NCBI GenBank assembly: GCA_023435565.1
Contig: JAEYRN010000005.1
Location: 1 to 20,411, forward strand
Direction: 5' to 3'
Origin: Bacillota bacterium
Lineage (GTDB): Bacteria; Bacillota; UBA4882; UBA8346
Length of the DNA: 20,411 bases
Shown here piece after piece: positions 1-6,499 of the stretch. The notes under the pieces were generated by a model that saw nothing but the letters and a program-made list of their open reading frames with translations, did not search any database and was not told the origin of the DNA. The position numbers and the translations under genes were made by a program. Every line of letters starts with the position of its first letter. Within the stretch, counting starts at the first letter, position 1.

Positions 1-93
1 CCACTATACCAAATGAAGGGGTGTTTTTATATGATTTTCGCTAATTTGTCAATTACTGTTCATTTTTATGCCTGATAATTACTGTTTATTGGG
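1..93. mobile_element. Probable insertion sequence terminus (element lies to the left of the window)
   Basis: Two direct repeats, AATTACTGTTCATT at 51-64 and AATTACTGTTTATT at 77-90, differ at one base and are spaced 26 bp apart. Tandem subterminal repeats of this sort are typical of IS21-like and IS1202/ISNCY-like elements, where the transposase binds several sites at each end. The neighbouring Imm11-like gene loses its C-terminus exactly here, which fits an insertion. The right edge of the window has a similar arrangement with a 27 bp period. No transposase codons are visible in these 93 bases, so the family is inferred. Confidence 0.45.
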
Positions 94-546
94 TTTGTTC
101 CAACTTTCGCTCTGCGAAAGTTGAGTATCAATGTTTAGAGATAAAGATTTTATACTTCCAATTGCATTCCTAACATTATAAGTTAAGACTGATTTTTCCC
201 GATTAATGCAATCTATCTTAATCAGGATTCTTGCATAGAAGAAATAGTTATCAATGGGAGTCTTTGTTTTTTTATCCAAAACCATGACTTGAATAAATTG
301 TAATCCATCATTTGCATACGTTTCGATTATACTTTTCAGTTTAGTATTAATAATAAAATAGTTAACTGTATTGACCAAAAAATCGGGCATTTTATTACTC
401 TTATTAACATAAAATACTATGGGTGGCATATCCTCTGGGATTTGATTCGTAGTATAAATTGGATAATCCATCCAAACCTCAGGGATATCATAATCGATAA
501 CGCCTTCATAATCACTAAAGTCGGTGTCCAAAACATAATACATCAT
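79..546 (-). CDS. Imm11-like (DUF1629) immunity family protein, C-terminally truncated
   Basis: The 155-residue product is a paralogue of the 187-residue protein at 2711-3274. Both begin with a YYV.....F..Y.GV..YDIP.VW block, continue with the N..P motif (PPIVFY here, PPMIFY there), and share YFFYARILIKIDCIN / YYLARILVKIDCIN followed by SIKSL near the end. This layout matches the Imm11/DUF1629 immunity proteins of polymorphic toxin systems, which are predicted to neutralise a cognate toxin in the cytoplasm. The last roughly 30 residues, which in the paralogue hold the LVNAIRKANCTGMKFIRF tail, are missing. They are replaced by an unrelated polar tail that reads into the insertion sequence end. 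The ATG at 546 follows a GGAG site with 7 bp spacing. The protein may be non-functional. The family call is from recognition, not a search. Confidence 0.65.
   Translation of the reverse strand: MMYYVLDTDFSDYEGVIDYDIPEVWMDYPIYTTNQIPEDMPPIVFYVNKSNKMPDFLVNTVNYFIINTKLKSIIETYANDGLQFIQVMVLDKKTKTPIDNYFFYARILIKIDCINREKSVLTYNVRNAIGSIKSLSLNIDTQLSQSESWNKPNKQ
102..122. repeat. Perfect 9-bp inverted repeat at the truncation point of the Imm11-like gene
   Basis: AACTTTCGC, a TCT loop, then GCGAAAGTT form a perfect hairpin. It lies about 10 bp inside the likely insertion sequence boundary and within the last codons of the truncated gene. No T-run follows on either strand, so it is not a standard intrinsic terminator. 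It could be a preferred insertion target or part of the element's end. Confidence 0.5.
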
Positions 547-709
547 AAATTATCTCCTATCTCTATTTTTATTGGATCATCATACTGTAATTTTAAGGGA
601 ATCTTTAGGACTTTTAATCTTCTTCTGCGCTCTAATATAACGCAATGAAACCGTGACCAGCCTCAGAACCTGCTGGTATAATATTGAAAACCCAGCAATC
701 CTTCTTAAA

Positions 710-1150
710 CTATGATGTTAAAACTTTCTTAACAACTAAAAATAGCTCTGAATTATCATCTGTTACCATTGAAGCTTCATAAATAGCTTCATTCGCAGCA
801 AAACACAGATCATTTTCAAAACAGTACAATATTGCTGATAATGCTCTTGCTTTTTCATAAGGGATGAGATGACTTCTCTTAGCACACTCATTATTCTCTT
901 CGGCTTCTTGTAAGGTAAGATATTCATCATCAAAGCGATCAATTAGTTCTTTTAATTCTTGTTTTTTTTCTATTTCAATATTATCGCTTTTTTTGAATTT
1001 TTCCAATATATCGAATACAAGAGGGTTATTTATCTTTGTTTTAGTAATTGCATATTCGCAAGACTTTACTATTGCTTCTCTTTGCTTTTCAAAAGTGGAT
1101 TGCAATAATAAATTTGATATTTCTTTTGATACATCCTCAAGTCTATACAT
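710..1150 (-). CDS. Small helical cytoplasmic protein of unknown function (possible immunity protein)
   Basis: I do not recognise this 146-residue protein. It is acidic and predicted to be mostly alpha-helical, with heptad-rich stretches (KKSDNIEIEKKQELKELIDR) and no signal peptide or membrane segment. A C-terminal part with KARALSAILYCFENDLCFAANEA could be a short helical bundle. I chose the ATG at 1150 over the upstream TTG because GGGAGG stands 10 bases before it; the TTG lies inside that ribosome site. It sits in a same-strand run of immunity-type genes, with the next gene upstream ending 34 bp away. Small helical proteins in such runs are often toxin-specific inhibitors, but that role is only an inference here. 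Confidence 0.75.
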   Translation of the reverse strand: MYRLEDVSKEISNLLLQSTFEKQREAIVKSCEYAITKTKINNPLVFDILEKFKKSDNIEIEKKQELKELIDRFDDEYLTLQEAEENNECAKRSHLIPYEKARALSAILYCFENDLCFAANEAIYEASMVTDDNSELFLVVKKVLTS

Positions 1151-1184
1151 AGATAATTTACCTCCCTCTAGCAATTGCTGACTT

Positions 1185-1853
1185 TTAATCAGATAAGCAA
1201 TTAAAAATATACAAATAATTAAAAAATAATGGAAGAGCGCCGGCGGCCATCATCCAATTAAGTGTTGATCTTTTCTTGAATAAGGGAAACGTTAACGGCA
1301 ATACAAAGACCAAATCAAACCATATGTAATACTTAACAATGAACCAGTCCACTCCAGTCCCGAAGAAGAACCAGTGGTTTCCCCCTCCGTAAAGTATTTC
1401 ATATAAAAAGGCTCCTGTTATCAGAACAAAGAAAATCGCAGCCAAACCCAAACTAAAGATCCTCATGAAGTCAAAACATCGTTTTTTCATAGCCTTCAAT
1501 ATGTTGTTGCATTTAAAACCCTCGTCTATCATCCGCAACGCTGTTTCAATTTGAGGAAAAAGCGCTCTTTTCTCTTTATTTGCGGTTATTTCCTTGAACT
1601 TAAAGTGCCGGATGTCGTTTTCGATTGCCGCCGTCGAACGCTCGTATTCGTATACCTTTTTATCCAAGGTTACCAAGACGCCGTATTCTCCTTCTTCCTC
1701 ATCCTCCAGAAAAGACACCAACATAGTCCGGGATAGATTGAACCCCGCCTCACCGAGAATTCTGCGTAAATCATGCCATCCCTTATCATTACGAACAAGG
1801 TCTGTCAATTCTTCAATTTCCTGCCGGTATAACGCTTCTTTGTTCCGAGTCAT
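1185..1853 (-). CDS. Hypothetical protein with three C-terminal membrane helices
   Basis: This 222-residue protein has a soluble, charged N-terminal half (about 1-125), with an acidic loop LEDEEEGEYG and a probable beta segment YGVLVTLDKKVYEYER. Three strongly hydrophobic segments follow, near residues 131-153, 167-187 and 195-218. I do not recognise the family. The topology suggests an inner-membrane protein with a cytoplasmic head. Membrane-anchored immunity proteins against pore-forming or envelope-acting toxins look like this, and the neighbours on both sides are immunity-type genes, but no direct evidence fixes the role. The ATG start is preceded by GGGGGT and AGGAG, the latter rather close to the start. 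Confidence 0.75.
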   Translation of the reverse strand: MTRNKEALYRQEIEELTDLVRNDKGWHDLRRILGEAGFNLSRTMLVSFLEDEEEGEYGVLVTLDKKVYEYERSTAAIENDIRHFKFKEITANKEKRALFPQIETALRMIDEGFKCNNILKAMKKRCFDFMRIFSLGLAAIFFVLITGAFLYEILYGGGNHWFFFGTGVDWFIVKYYIWFDLVFVLPLTFPLFKKRSTLNWMMAAGALPLFFNYLYIFNCLSD

Positions 1854-1920
1854 AACTCCTGACCCCCACTATAAATACTGTTTTCCGGTTTATGCAAATT
1901 TTTTCCCTGTTCCAATGGTT

Positions 1921-2406
1921 TTAAAACTCTAAACCATTAGTTATTATCATATCAAGAAACTCGTAAAATGAGGATGCAACTTTTTCCGGTTCCTCAAACT
2001 CCGGCTCATAGCCATATACTATGGAACCATAATCTTTTCCAACATCTATAGCAAAATATGCATAGCCGTTTCTTACTGATAAGGCTATAGGCAAGTGTGT
2101 ATTCCAAAATGTAATTATGGGCTCATTATATCTATTATCACCTTCAACTAGACTCATTTTTTCTATTTCATTCCAACTAAATGCTAGATCTGCAGCGCCG
2201 TTATATTCGTTTAAACATAAAAACCAAGATTTTTCATCAGGTGTAATGCAAATATTTGTTATCCTTAAAAACTCTATAAATTCGTTAGGAATTTTAGGAT
2301 AACGTTGAAATATTTTCTTTGCTAAATTAATATTACCATCTCTTCGTTGTTGAATTTCCCACCCATTATTTGCAGCCCATTCTAAGAAAGTCTCTATCTT
2401 ATTCAT
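1921..2406 (-). CDS. SMI1/KNR4 (SUKH) family immunity protein
   Basis: The 161 residues follow the SUKH pattern: an N-terminal helix (FLEWAANNGWEI), RYPKIPNEFIEFLRITN as the characteristic P..F..FL.. helix near residues 35-51, a central sheet with NEYNGAADLAFSWNEIE, then ITFWNTHLPIALSVRNGYAYFAIDV and a closing helix ending the domain. SUKH proteins are a large immunity superfamily that bind and block nuclease and other polymorphic toxins in the cytoplasm. The start ATG at 2406 has GGAG about 9 bases upstream. A scrap resembling a toxin C-terminus (2420-2497) ends 13 bp upstream, the position where the cognate toxin gene would be expected. Family membership is fairly secure; the target toxin is unknown. 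Confidence 0.8.
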   Translation of the reverse strand: MNKIETFLEWAANNGWEIQQRRDGNINLAKKIFQRYPKIPNEFIEFLRITNICITPDEKSWFLCLNEYNGAADLAFSWNEIEKMSLVEGDNRYNEPIITFWNTHLPIALSVRNGYAYFAIDVGKDYGSIVYGYEPEFEEPEKVASSFYEFLDMIITNGLEF

Positions 2407-2419
2407 ACATAATTTCTCC

Positions 2420-2497
2420 TTATAGACCCAGTTGTTCTTTGATTTTATTGACTTTTATAATCCGGTAACTTGACGCAGTGACCAGAGGAATGCTTCG
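2420..2497 (-). pseudogene. Possible C-terminal scrap of a polymorphic toxin
   Basis: A 25-codon reading frame with no start ends in a TAA 13 bp before the SUKH immunity gene. It reads IPLVTASSYRIIKVNKIKEQ. A VTA..YRI.N..KI tail is common at the end of secreted toxin modules, and a toxin's end directly before its immunity gene is the normal order. The segment is short and has stops upstream. An overlapping frame also reads as plausible protein, so this is suggestive only. Confidence 0.35.
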
Positions 2498-2528
2498 CTA
2501 AACCTTTCCTTGGAAACTATTATTTAAA

Positions 2529-2592
2529 AAGTTCTATGTTTTTTAGGACTTGATAAAAATTTCACCGGCTTTATCCTATACAAGGGTTCCCA
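2529..2592. repeat. 64-bp dispersed repeat, copy A
   Basis: This stretch matches 11391-11454 in the same orientation at 60 of 64 positions. Beyond it, GAGAATCCTG at 2593-2602 recurs in the second copy after about 40 extra bases. Read on the minus strand, both copies encode a short DKAG.IFIK stretch followed by a stop, loosely like the end of Imm11-like proteins. Copy A is therefore probably a remnant of a gene 3' end rather than a functional site. Confidence 0.8.
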
Positions 2593-2602
2593 GAGAATCC
2601 TG

Positions 2603-2690
2603 GTTTTGGCGTGCAAAGCCAATCCGCCCGGGGTGACCCGCACGACTACTATAATCCCCCCATAAACGGGGCTTCAACATGCGAAATATG
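2603..2690. other. GC-rich intergenic segment with a CCCC/GGGG hairpin
   Basis: Between copy A of the dispersed repeat and the Imm11 gene lies a segment much richer in G and C than its surroundings. It contains CCCCATAAACGGGG and a GTGCAAAGCC..GGGTGACCCGCAC block with GTGC/GCAC ends. It has no convincing reading frame. It may be foreign intergenic DNA carried in with a cassette. Confidence 0.35.
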
Positions 2691-2710
2691 ATGGAAAGAT
2701 TTTTAGCACA

Positions 2711-3274
2711 TTATCCGCCCGAATATTCCTCAAACCGTATAAATTTCATTCCAGTACAATTAGCTTTTCGGATCGCATTAACCAAATCCTCCCTCATAAT
2801 AATAAGTAGTAATTTCTTTAATATAAAAATAGGATTGTTTCCGATTTTATCCTCATTAAGAACTAACGATTTAATATAGCTAATTGAATTCGGATCTCCT
2901 TCAACATATTCAATATCAGACTTTTCGTAATTGATACAATCTATTTTTACTAATATTCTGGCCAAATAATAGATGCTAATTTCTTCTTTGGTCTTTTTAT
3001 CTTTAATCAGGGTATTAAAATATTGCATGGAATCTCCCGCAAATGGATCAACCACTTTTCGTAGATGATCATTGAATAACAGGAAGCCCCCGGTATTGGT
3101 CAGATGATCAGGCAGGTTTTCGCCTCTTGCATAAAAAATCATCGGGGGCAGTTCTTCTGCGATTCGTTCCGCGGTATAGTTGGAATAGCGCAGCCAAACA
3201 TCCGGAATATCATACTTTCTGACTCCGGGATATTTTTCAAAATCGTTCGCAAAAACGTAATACAATTTATCCAT
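2711..3274 (-). CDS. Imm11-like (DUF1629) immunity family protein, full length
   Basis: The 187-residue protein starts MDKLYYVFANDFEKYPGV and keeps the whole family layout: YDIPDVWLRY near residue 21, ELPPMIFYARG near 39, a central LLFNDHLRKVVDP segment, ILVKIDCINYEKSDI near 108-122, SYIKSLVLNE, and the closing LVNAIRKANCTGMKFIRF block. Imm11/DUF1629 proteins are predicted cytoplasmic immunity proteins of polymorphic toxin systems. It is the intact paralogue of the truncated gene at 79-546 and of the shredded copy near 11,405-11,551. There is no adjacent toxin; a fragment of an ABC-ATPase lies upstream. The ribosome site (AAAGGGAG) abuts the ATG, so translation initiation may be weak, or the true start may be slightly different. 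Confidence 0.7.
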   Translation of the reverse strand: MDKLYYVFANDFEKYPGVRKYDIPDVWLRYSNYTAERIAEELPPMIFYARGENLPDHLTNTGGFLLFNDHLRKVVDPFAGDSMQYFNTLIKDKKTKEEISIYYLARILVKIDCINYEKSDIEYVEGDPNSISYIKSLVLNEDKIGNNPIFILKKLLLIIMREDLVNAIRKANCTGMKFIRFEEYSGG

Positions 3275-3307
3275 CTCCCTTTGCCTAATTGCCCTTTTAC
3301 TTCCCTT

Positions 3308-3472
3308 TTATCTGGCAACGATCATCCCCCGGTCGATAATAGCAAAATTATTCCCCGCCAGGGCCTCTGCCTCATTAATGTCTTCCGTGGTAAATATGAT
3401 GGTCTTACCCGTGGCCCGATAATCCTGGAGCAGTTGCCGGACCATCCGTTTCGCTTCTTCCTCCACGCCGGA
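3308..3472 (-). pseudogene. 3' fragment of an ABC transporter ATP-binding protein
   Basis: A frame of 54 codons without a start encodes the C-terminal part of an ABC ATPase. SGVEEEAKRMVRQLL matches the D-loop region after Walker B. It is followed by TGKTIIFTTEDINEAEALA, the H-loop region, and FAIIDRGMIVAR, the usual end of the nucleotide-binding domain. The expected His of the H-loop (TTHD) reads Glu here (TTED). The Walker A, signature and Walker B regions are absent and an in-frame stop precedes the fragment. It abuts a ComJ-like tail fragment at 3466-3516. This is a recombination remnant, not a gene. Confidence 0.75.
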
Positions 3473-3516
3473 TTAGCCTCCATTAGTAACTCATCAGGTG
3501 GATTTAACATATCATC
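3466..3516 (-). pseudogene. C-terminal tail fragment of a second ComJ-like gene
   Basis: The frame reads DDMLNPPDELLMEANPA, closely matching the last residues of the intact ComJ-like protein at 4973-5449, which read DEMLTPPDELLMIAQPA. The aligned 49 bases are about 71 percent identical, so it is homology rather than a recent copy. The frame then runs directly into the antisense-shifted ABC-ATPase fragment. An open frame of 79 codons (3322-3561) spans the junction but is a chimera and unlikely to be a real gene. Confidence 0.6.
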
Positions 3517-3551
3517 TTCCTTCTTCCGGCAGTTGACATAGTTACTACTGG

Positions 3552-4103
3552 TCAATCCCATACGTCATCTTCACCTACAGCTTTAAAATATTTAAACCCG
3601 AGATATCCTAAGACCAAGATAAATAAAATTGATACAATTACAATGATAATATCGATAATTGACTCATCAATAACATGAAACCGTTGCACCAATTTACCGG
3701 TTAAAATTCCCAAAAAAATCCCTACCGGCAGGATAATGGCAAATTCTTTAACAAACTGAAAAATAGCCTCTCGGCGGGCTGCCTTTATAATTAGTCCGCT
3801 GTATATTTGAGGATCGGGGAGTTTGTAATCCGAAATAATCCATCGGTCCTCATCCTCAGACCATTTTGCGTCTTTATATTTATTCGCTGAGGGATCAAAA
3901 AAACTAAAAGAATTGAAATCCAAACTCTCATAAGGAATATCGATAGGTTCTTCGGGGACCAGCGGGCCTCCTAGGACGAATTTAATCGAATCGGTGTGGA
4001 TTTTTTCAATATACCCTTCATAGTGGGTGCCGTCTATTAGAGAAAGGGCGAACCGGGCACCCATATCCACAAATTCTTCAATGATCTTTTGTGATGTTTT
4101 CAT
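3552..4103 (-). CDS. Hypothetical protein: Sm-like/SH3-like N-terminal domain plus two membrane helices
   Basis: Residues 15-60 (FALSLIDGTHYEGYIEKIHT, a short GG loop, then IDIPYESL) have the strand-turn-strand pattern of a small Sm-like or SH3-like barrel. An acidic linker follows (KWSEDEDRW near 80-88). Two hydrophobic helices lie near residues 120-138 and 148-170, with a short charged C-terminus. This suggests an inner-membrane protein with a cytoplasmic head. I do not recognise a named family. Neighbours are immunity-type genes on the same strand, with 59 bp to the DUF7003-like gene upstream. A membrane-associated immunity protein is a reasonable guess, not shown by the sequence. Confidence 0.7.
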   Translation of the reverse strand: MKTSQKIIEEFVDMGARFALSLIDGTHYEGYIEKIHTDSIKFVLGGPLVPEEPIDIPYESLDFNSFSFFDPSANKYKDAKWSEDEDRWIISDYKLPDPQIYSGLIIKAARREAIFQFVKEFAIILPVGIFLGILTGKLVQRFHVIDESIIDIIIVIVSILFILVLGYLGFKYFKAVGEDDVWD

Positions 4104-4162
4104 AAAAGAACCCTGCTTTCATAAATCGGTTCAATAAACATTTGAGCAGCTTCATCAGGTGC

Positions 4163-4861
4163 TTATTCTTCCTTATACCACTCCCAATTGGACCAATGGG
4201 TATTATAATCTTCCTCTGGGCATTGATAAAGACTTTGATCGTTTTTAGCCAGAGCTTCGGCAAGACTTTGAAAATTTGAAATCTCACTAGGTTTTTCATC
4301 ATTTACTAGATCAGGATGATACCAGTCCTCAAGTTCCAGAAAGACACCTGGATTATTTTCATTTCTGCGACAGATCTCCAAAAGCCGGGCAGGTCTGAGA
4401 AATAATTCTTCAGGGATGGTATACGTCAAATACCGGGTTAATTTTGCCTCGTCGGTCGTCTTGCGATCATCAAGATCGATGCCTAATTTTTGATAATCCT
4501 TCCGGGTGGGGTTGAATTCCCGCTCAATATTATGAATGACAACTTTAAAATGGAATAGATTAAGGAGAAAATTATTATTGTCATCAAACATATGATTTAA
4601 ATCATAAGGTATTAATCTCTGGATGGATTGGATTCCGTTTTCCTTCAACTTGTTGCCAAAAGCGATGATCGTGTTATCCACGTCGCCGGCCCGGATGGAA
4701 AATGATATTTTCTGAAATACGATTAACCATTCATTATCATTACGAAATAATATTAATTTAATTTTTCCCAGGTAAAAATAGATATTATCCAACATTGGAA
4801 AGTCGTAACTTTCCGCTCCTTTGTCTAAAATTTCAAGTATCTCATTAGCGGAAAACGGCAT
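4163..4861 (-). CDS. DUF7003-like protein (putative immunity protein)
   Basis: The 232-residue protein starts with FSANEILEILDKGAESYDFP, then MLDNIYFYLGKIKLILFRND and NEWLIVFQKISFSIRAGDVD. This resembles a family I recall as DUF7003, whose members open with a helix, the FPMLDN motif and a sheet ending in a W.IV segment. C-terminal residues include W..PDLVNDEKPSEI and the tryptophan-rich THWSNWEWYKEE. No signal peptide or membrane segment is seen. GGAGGTG stands 5 bases before the ATG at 4861, so it should be well translated. After the TAA stop the same frame stays open for 20 more codons down to the next gene's start, perhaps an older C-terminus. Function is unknown; the surroundings suggest toxin immunity. 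Confidence 0.7.
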   Translation of the reverse strand: MPFSANEILEILDKGAESYDFPMLDNIYFYLGKIKLILFRNDNEWLIVFQKISFSIRAGDVDNTIIAFGNKLKENGIQSIQRLIPYDLNHMFDDNNNFLLNLFHFKVVIHNIEREFNPTRKDYQKLGIDLDDRKTTDEAKLTRYLTYTIPEELFLRPARLLEICRRNENNPGVFLELEDWYHPDLVNDEKPSEISNFQSLAEALAKNDQSLYQCPEEDYNTHWSNWEWYKEE

Positions 4862-4972
4862 TTTATCACCTCCATACGATTATTCCTATTCATCCGTTCT
4901 TTTTTGTTATACCCACTTCGCGGGATGAAATATTACCCCCTCGCCTCCCATCAATTTTGTCTTGCACAATCT

Positions 4973-5449
4973 TTATATTGCGGGTTGGGCTATCATTAGA
5001 AGTTCATCGGGAGGAGTTAACATTTCATCAGCCAGTAATAGTCTTGCCTTCGGATTTTCTGTTTTAATAAAAGAGATGTAATATGTGTCTAGATCTCCAT
5101 CACTGCTTCGTGGGATAATATTAAAAACAAGTTCATATGATCCGCCTATAATATCAACTTCAACTTCTTGGGTAGTACTTGCTATGACAATACCACCTTC
5201 TAAAACTTTAAATGGAACAACTATTGTTCGAATTGATTTATTAGCAATCTTTGCCTCTGATTGAATATCAATTAAAATTTGGCTTTTCTCATCTGCAAGC
5301 AACGATCCAAAGCTAACTGACTCTGGTCGCCAAGCAAACCCTTGACTCACATGAGTATCCTCCCAGTCATTAAAAGGGTTTTCTGTTCCCTTTTGAAACA
5401 CGACTAATTGAGAATATGATATATCCAAATTAAATTTTATTTCGCCCAT
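4973..5449 (-). CDS. comJ: ComJ (Nin)-family nuclease inhibitor
   Basis: The 158-residue protein carries the ComJ pattern: LDISYSQLVVFQKG at residues 8-21, NPFNDWEDTHVSQGFAWRP near 24-42, SVSFGSLL, then TIVVPFKVLEGGIVIAST and GGSYELVFNIIPRS, closing with DTYYISFIK. Bacillus subtilis ComJ (Nin) is the partner and inhibitor of the competence nuclease NucA, and related proteins serve as immunity to NucA/NucB-fold toxins. Consistent with that, the C-terminal 56 codons of a NucA/NucB nuclease end 18 bp upstream (5468-5638). The toxin half is broken, so this is now an orphan inhibitor. GGAG precedes the ATG by 9 bases. The tail DEMLTPPDELLMIAQPAI recurs as a fragment at 3466-3516. The partner-nuclease role is inferred from family and position. 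Confidence 0.85.
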   Translation of the reverse strand: MGEIKFNLDISYSQLVVFQKGTENPFNDWEDTHVSQGFAWRPESVSFGSLLADEKSQILIDIQSEAKIANKSIRTIVVPFKVLEGGIVIASTTQEVEVDIIGGSYELVFNIIPRSSDGDLDTYYISFIKTENPKARLLLADEMLTPPDELLMIAQPAI

Positions 5450-5467
5450 TTCTCTTCACTCCAAGAA

Positions 5468-5638
5468 TTAACTAGTTAATGTAAGCTTAACCTTTGTGCC
5501 ATCTGGGTATTTTCTTAGTTGATTCTCTATTGTTGCGCCTAGTCCCTGGTTGTCCTTCGGCGATATTGCCCTAACACTAGCTCCCTTTCCACCAAAAGGA
5601 GCGGGTCGAAATTCTAAGCCATGAAGTCCCCCAACTTC
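5468..5638 (-). pseudogene. C-terminal fragment of a NucA/NucB-family DNase toxin
   Basis: Fifty-six codons without a start encode the end of the NucA/NucB nuclease fold: LEFRPAPFGGKGASVRAISP, KDNQGLGATIENQL, then RKYPDGTKVKLTL. Bacillus NucA ends in the same order, GG.GASV..ISP.DN.G.G......QL..YPDGTKV. The Glu of LEF is probably the catalytic acid that sits in DEWP in NucA. The N-terminal half of the fold, with the other active-site residues, is gone, and a TAA directly precedes the fragment. The ComJ-type inhibitor follows by 18 bp, the standard toxin-then-immunity order. This is a dead toxin half left beside its live antidote. Confidence 0.85.
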
Positions 5639-6416
5639 TTAACATGCATTTCCATTTTCATCAATCCCAATTGGATAAATCTGCCGTTCTTCACTTGAAG
5701 ATACCAGTTTCTTTCCATCGGGGGTAAATAGAACATCGTAGATTCTACCCTGATGTATTTCATCTCTAAACAATTCAACTGGTTTAATAAAATCCATTAC
5801 TTTTACAACTAAACTGACCATTCCCATTACAGATTAGCTTATCTCCTTCAATAAACCAATCCCCCGAAAAATCAATCACTCTTTTAGCCTCATTATATTG
5901 ACTGAACTCAAATTTAAAACTCAGATCGTTATTAAACGTAAACCGGTCATTGAAGCCGGCGCCCAAGTAAGGGCTTGCATGCCAAAAACCAATCAATTCA
6001 CTCGCCAACTCTTTTTCGGGTCTTGTTTGTAATTTATCGAGTAATCCCTGCAATAATTCCCGGGCCTCTTTATTTTGTAATTCATGGTAAAACTGATTAT
6101 TTAGCGTCTTTTTAACATCATCCGGCACGAAATAACTCCGAATGACTTCCTCGATTTTGATCTTTCCACTCTTCCTCAAATAGTCCGGATACTCTTTGAT
6201 TCTTAATGCTTCCTCGGACAGGGTCAGCATGTCTCGTAAAGCCTGTTTAATCACTTCTTTCTGTTCCGGAGTCTCGTATTGAAGCTCAATTCCCGTAAAA
6301 AAACTCAAGGTTTTATTGACCTTAGTTTTGTTATTGTAAAATATTACGGCTACTGACGCAAGAATCAGCATTAAAACTATAACAAACGCTATTCTTGGCA
6401 TTCCCTTCCCAACCAT
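5639..6416 (-). pseudogene. Membrane-anchored lipocalin-like protein gene split by a frameshift
   Basis: The first frame (6416 to 5784) encodes 210 residues: an N-terminal membrane anchor or signal (IAFVIVLMLILASVAVIFY, about 8-26), a helical middle (EEALRIKEYPDYL, ELQNKEARELLQGLLDKL), and a C-terminal beta region starting ELIGFWHASPYLGAGFNDRF with FSGDWFIEGDKLI. It then breaks into NGNGQFSCKSNGFY and stops. The overlapping frame from about 5827 continues the beta pattern: VELFRDEIHQGRIYDVLFTP, DGKKLVSS, ERQIYPIGIDENG, ending at 5639. A strand-rich lipocalin-like domain of the usual length is restored if the frames are joined at about 5790-5830. I infer a one- or two-base indel, real or a sequencing error. 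Role unknown; surface-anchored immunity is possible. Confidence 0.55.
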
Positions 6417-6499
6417 AAGCGGCCCCCCTTAATATAATTAATTAATCCGCCTAAATAAGCTCTAAGCTTCCCCTTGTAATGTCAAACATATCTCATGCG

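Noticed and set aside
2603..2680. CRISPR-like look of the GC-rich stretch (GTTGAAGCCCCG and CGGGCGGATTGG on the minus strand)
   Set aside because: Only single, dissimilar repeat-like words occur with no regular spacing or second copy, so there is no array.
3322..3561. A 79-codon minus-strand frame
   Set aside because: It is a chimera running from the overlap with the upstream gene through the ComJ tail scrap and then out of frame through the ABC-ATPase scrap; the second half has random composition.
4078..4302. A 74-codon minus-strand frame over the end of the DUF7003-like gene
   Set aside because: It is an out-of-frame shadow of the better supported gene and has no ribosome site.
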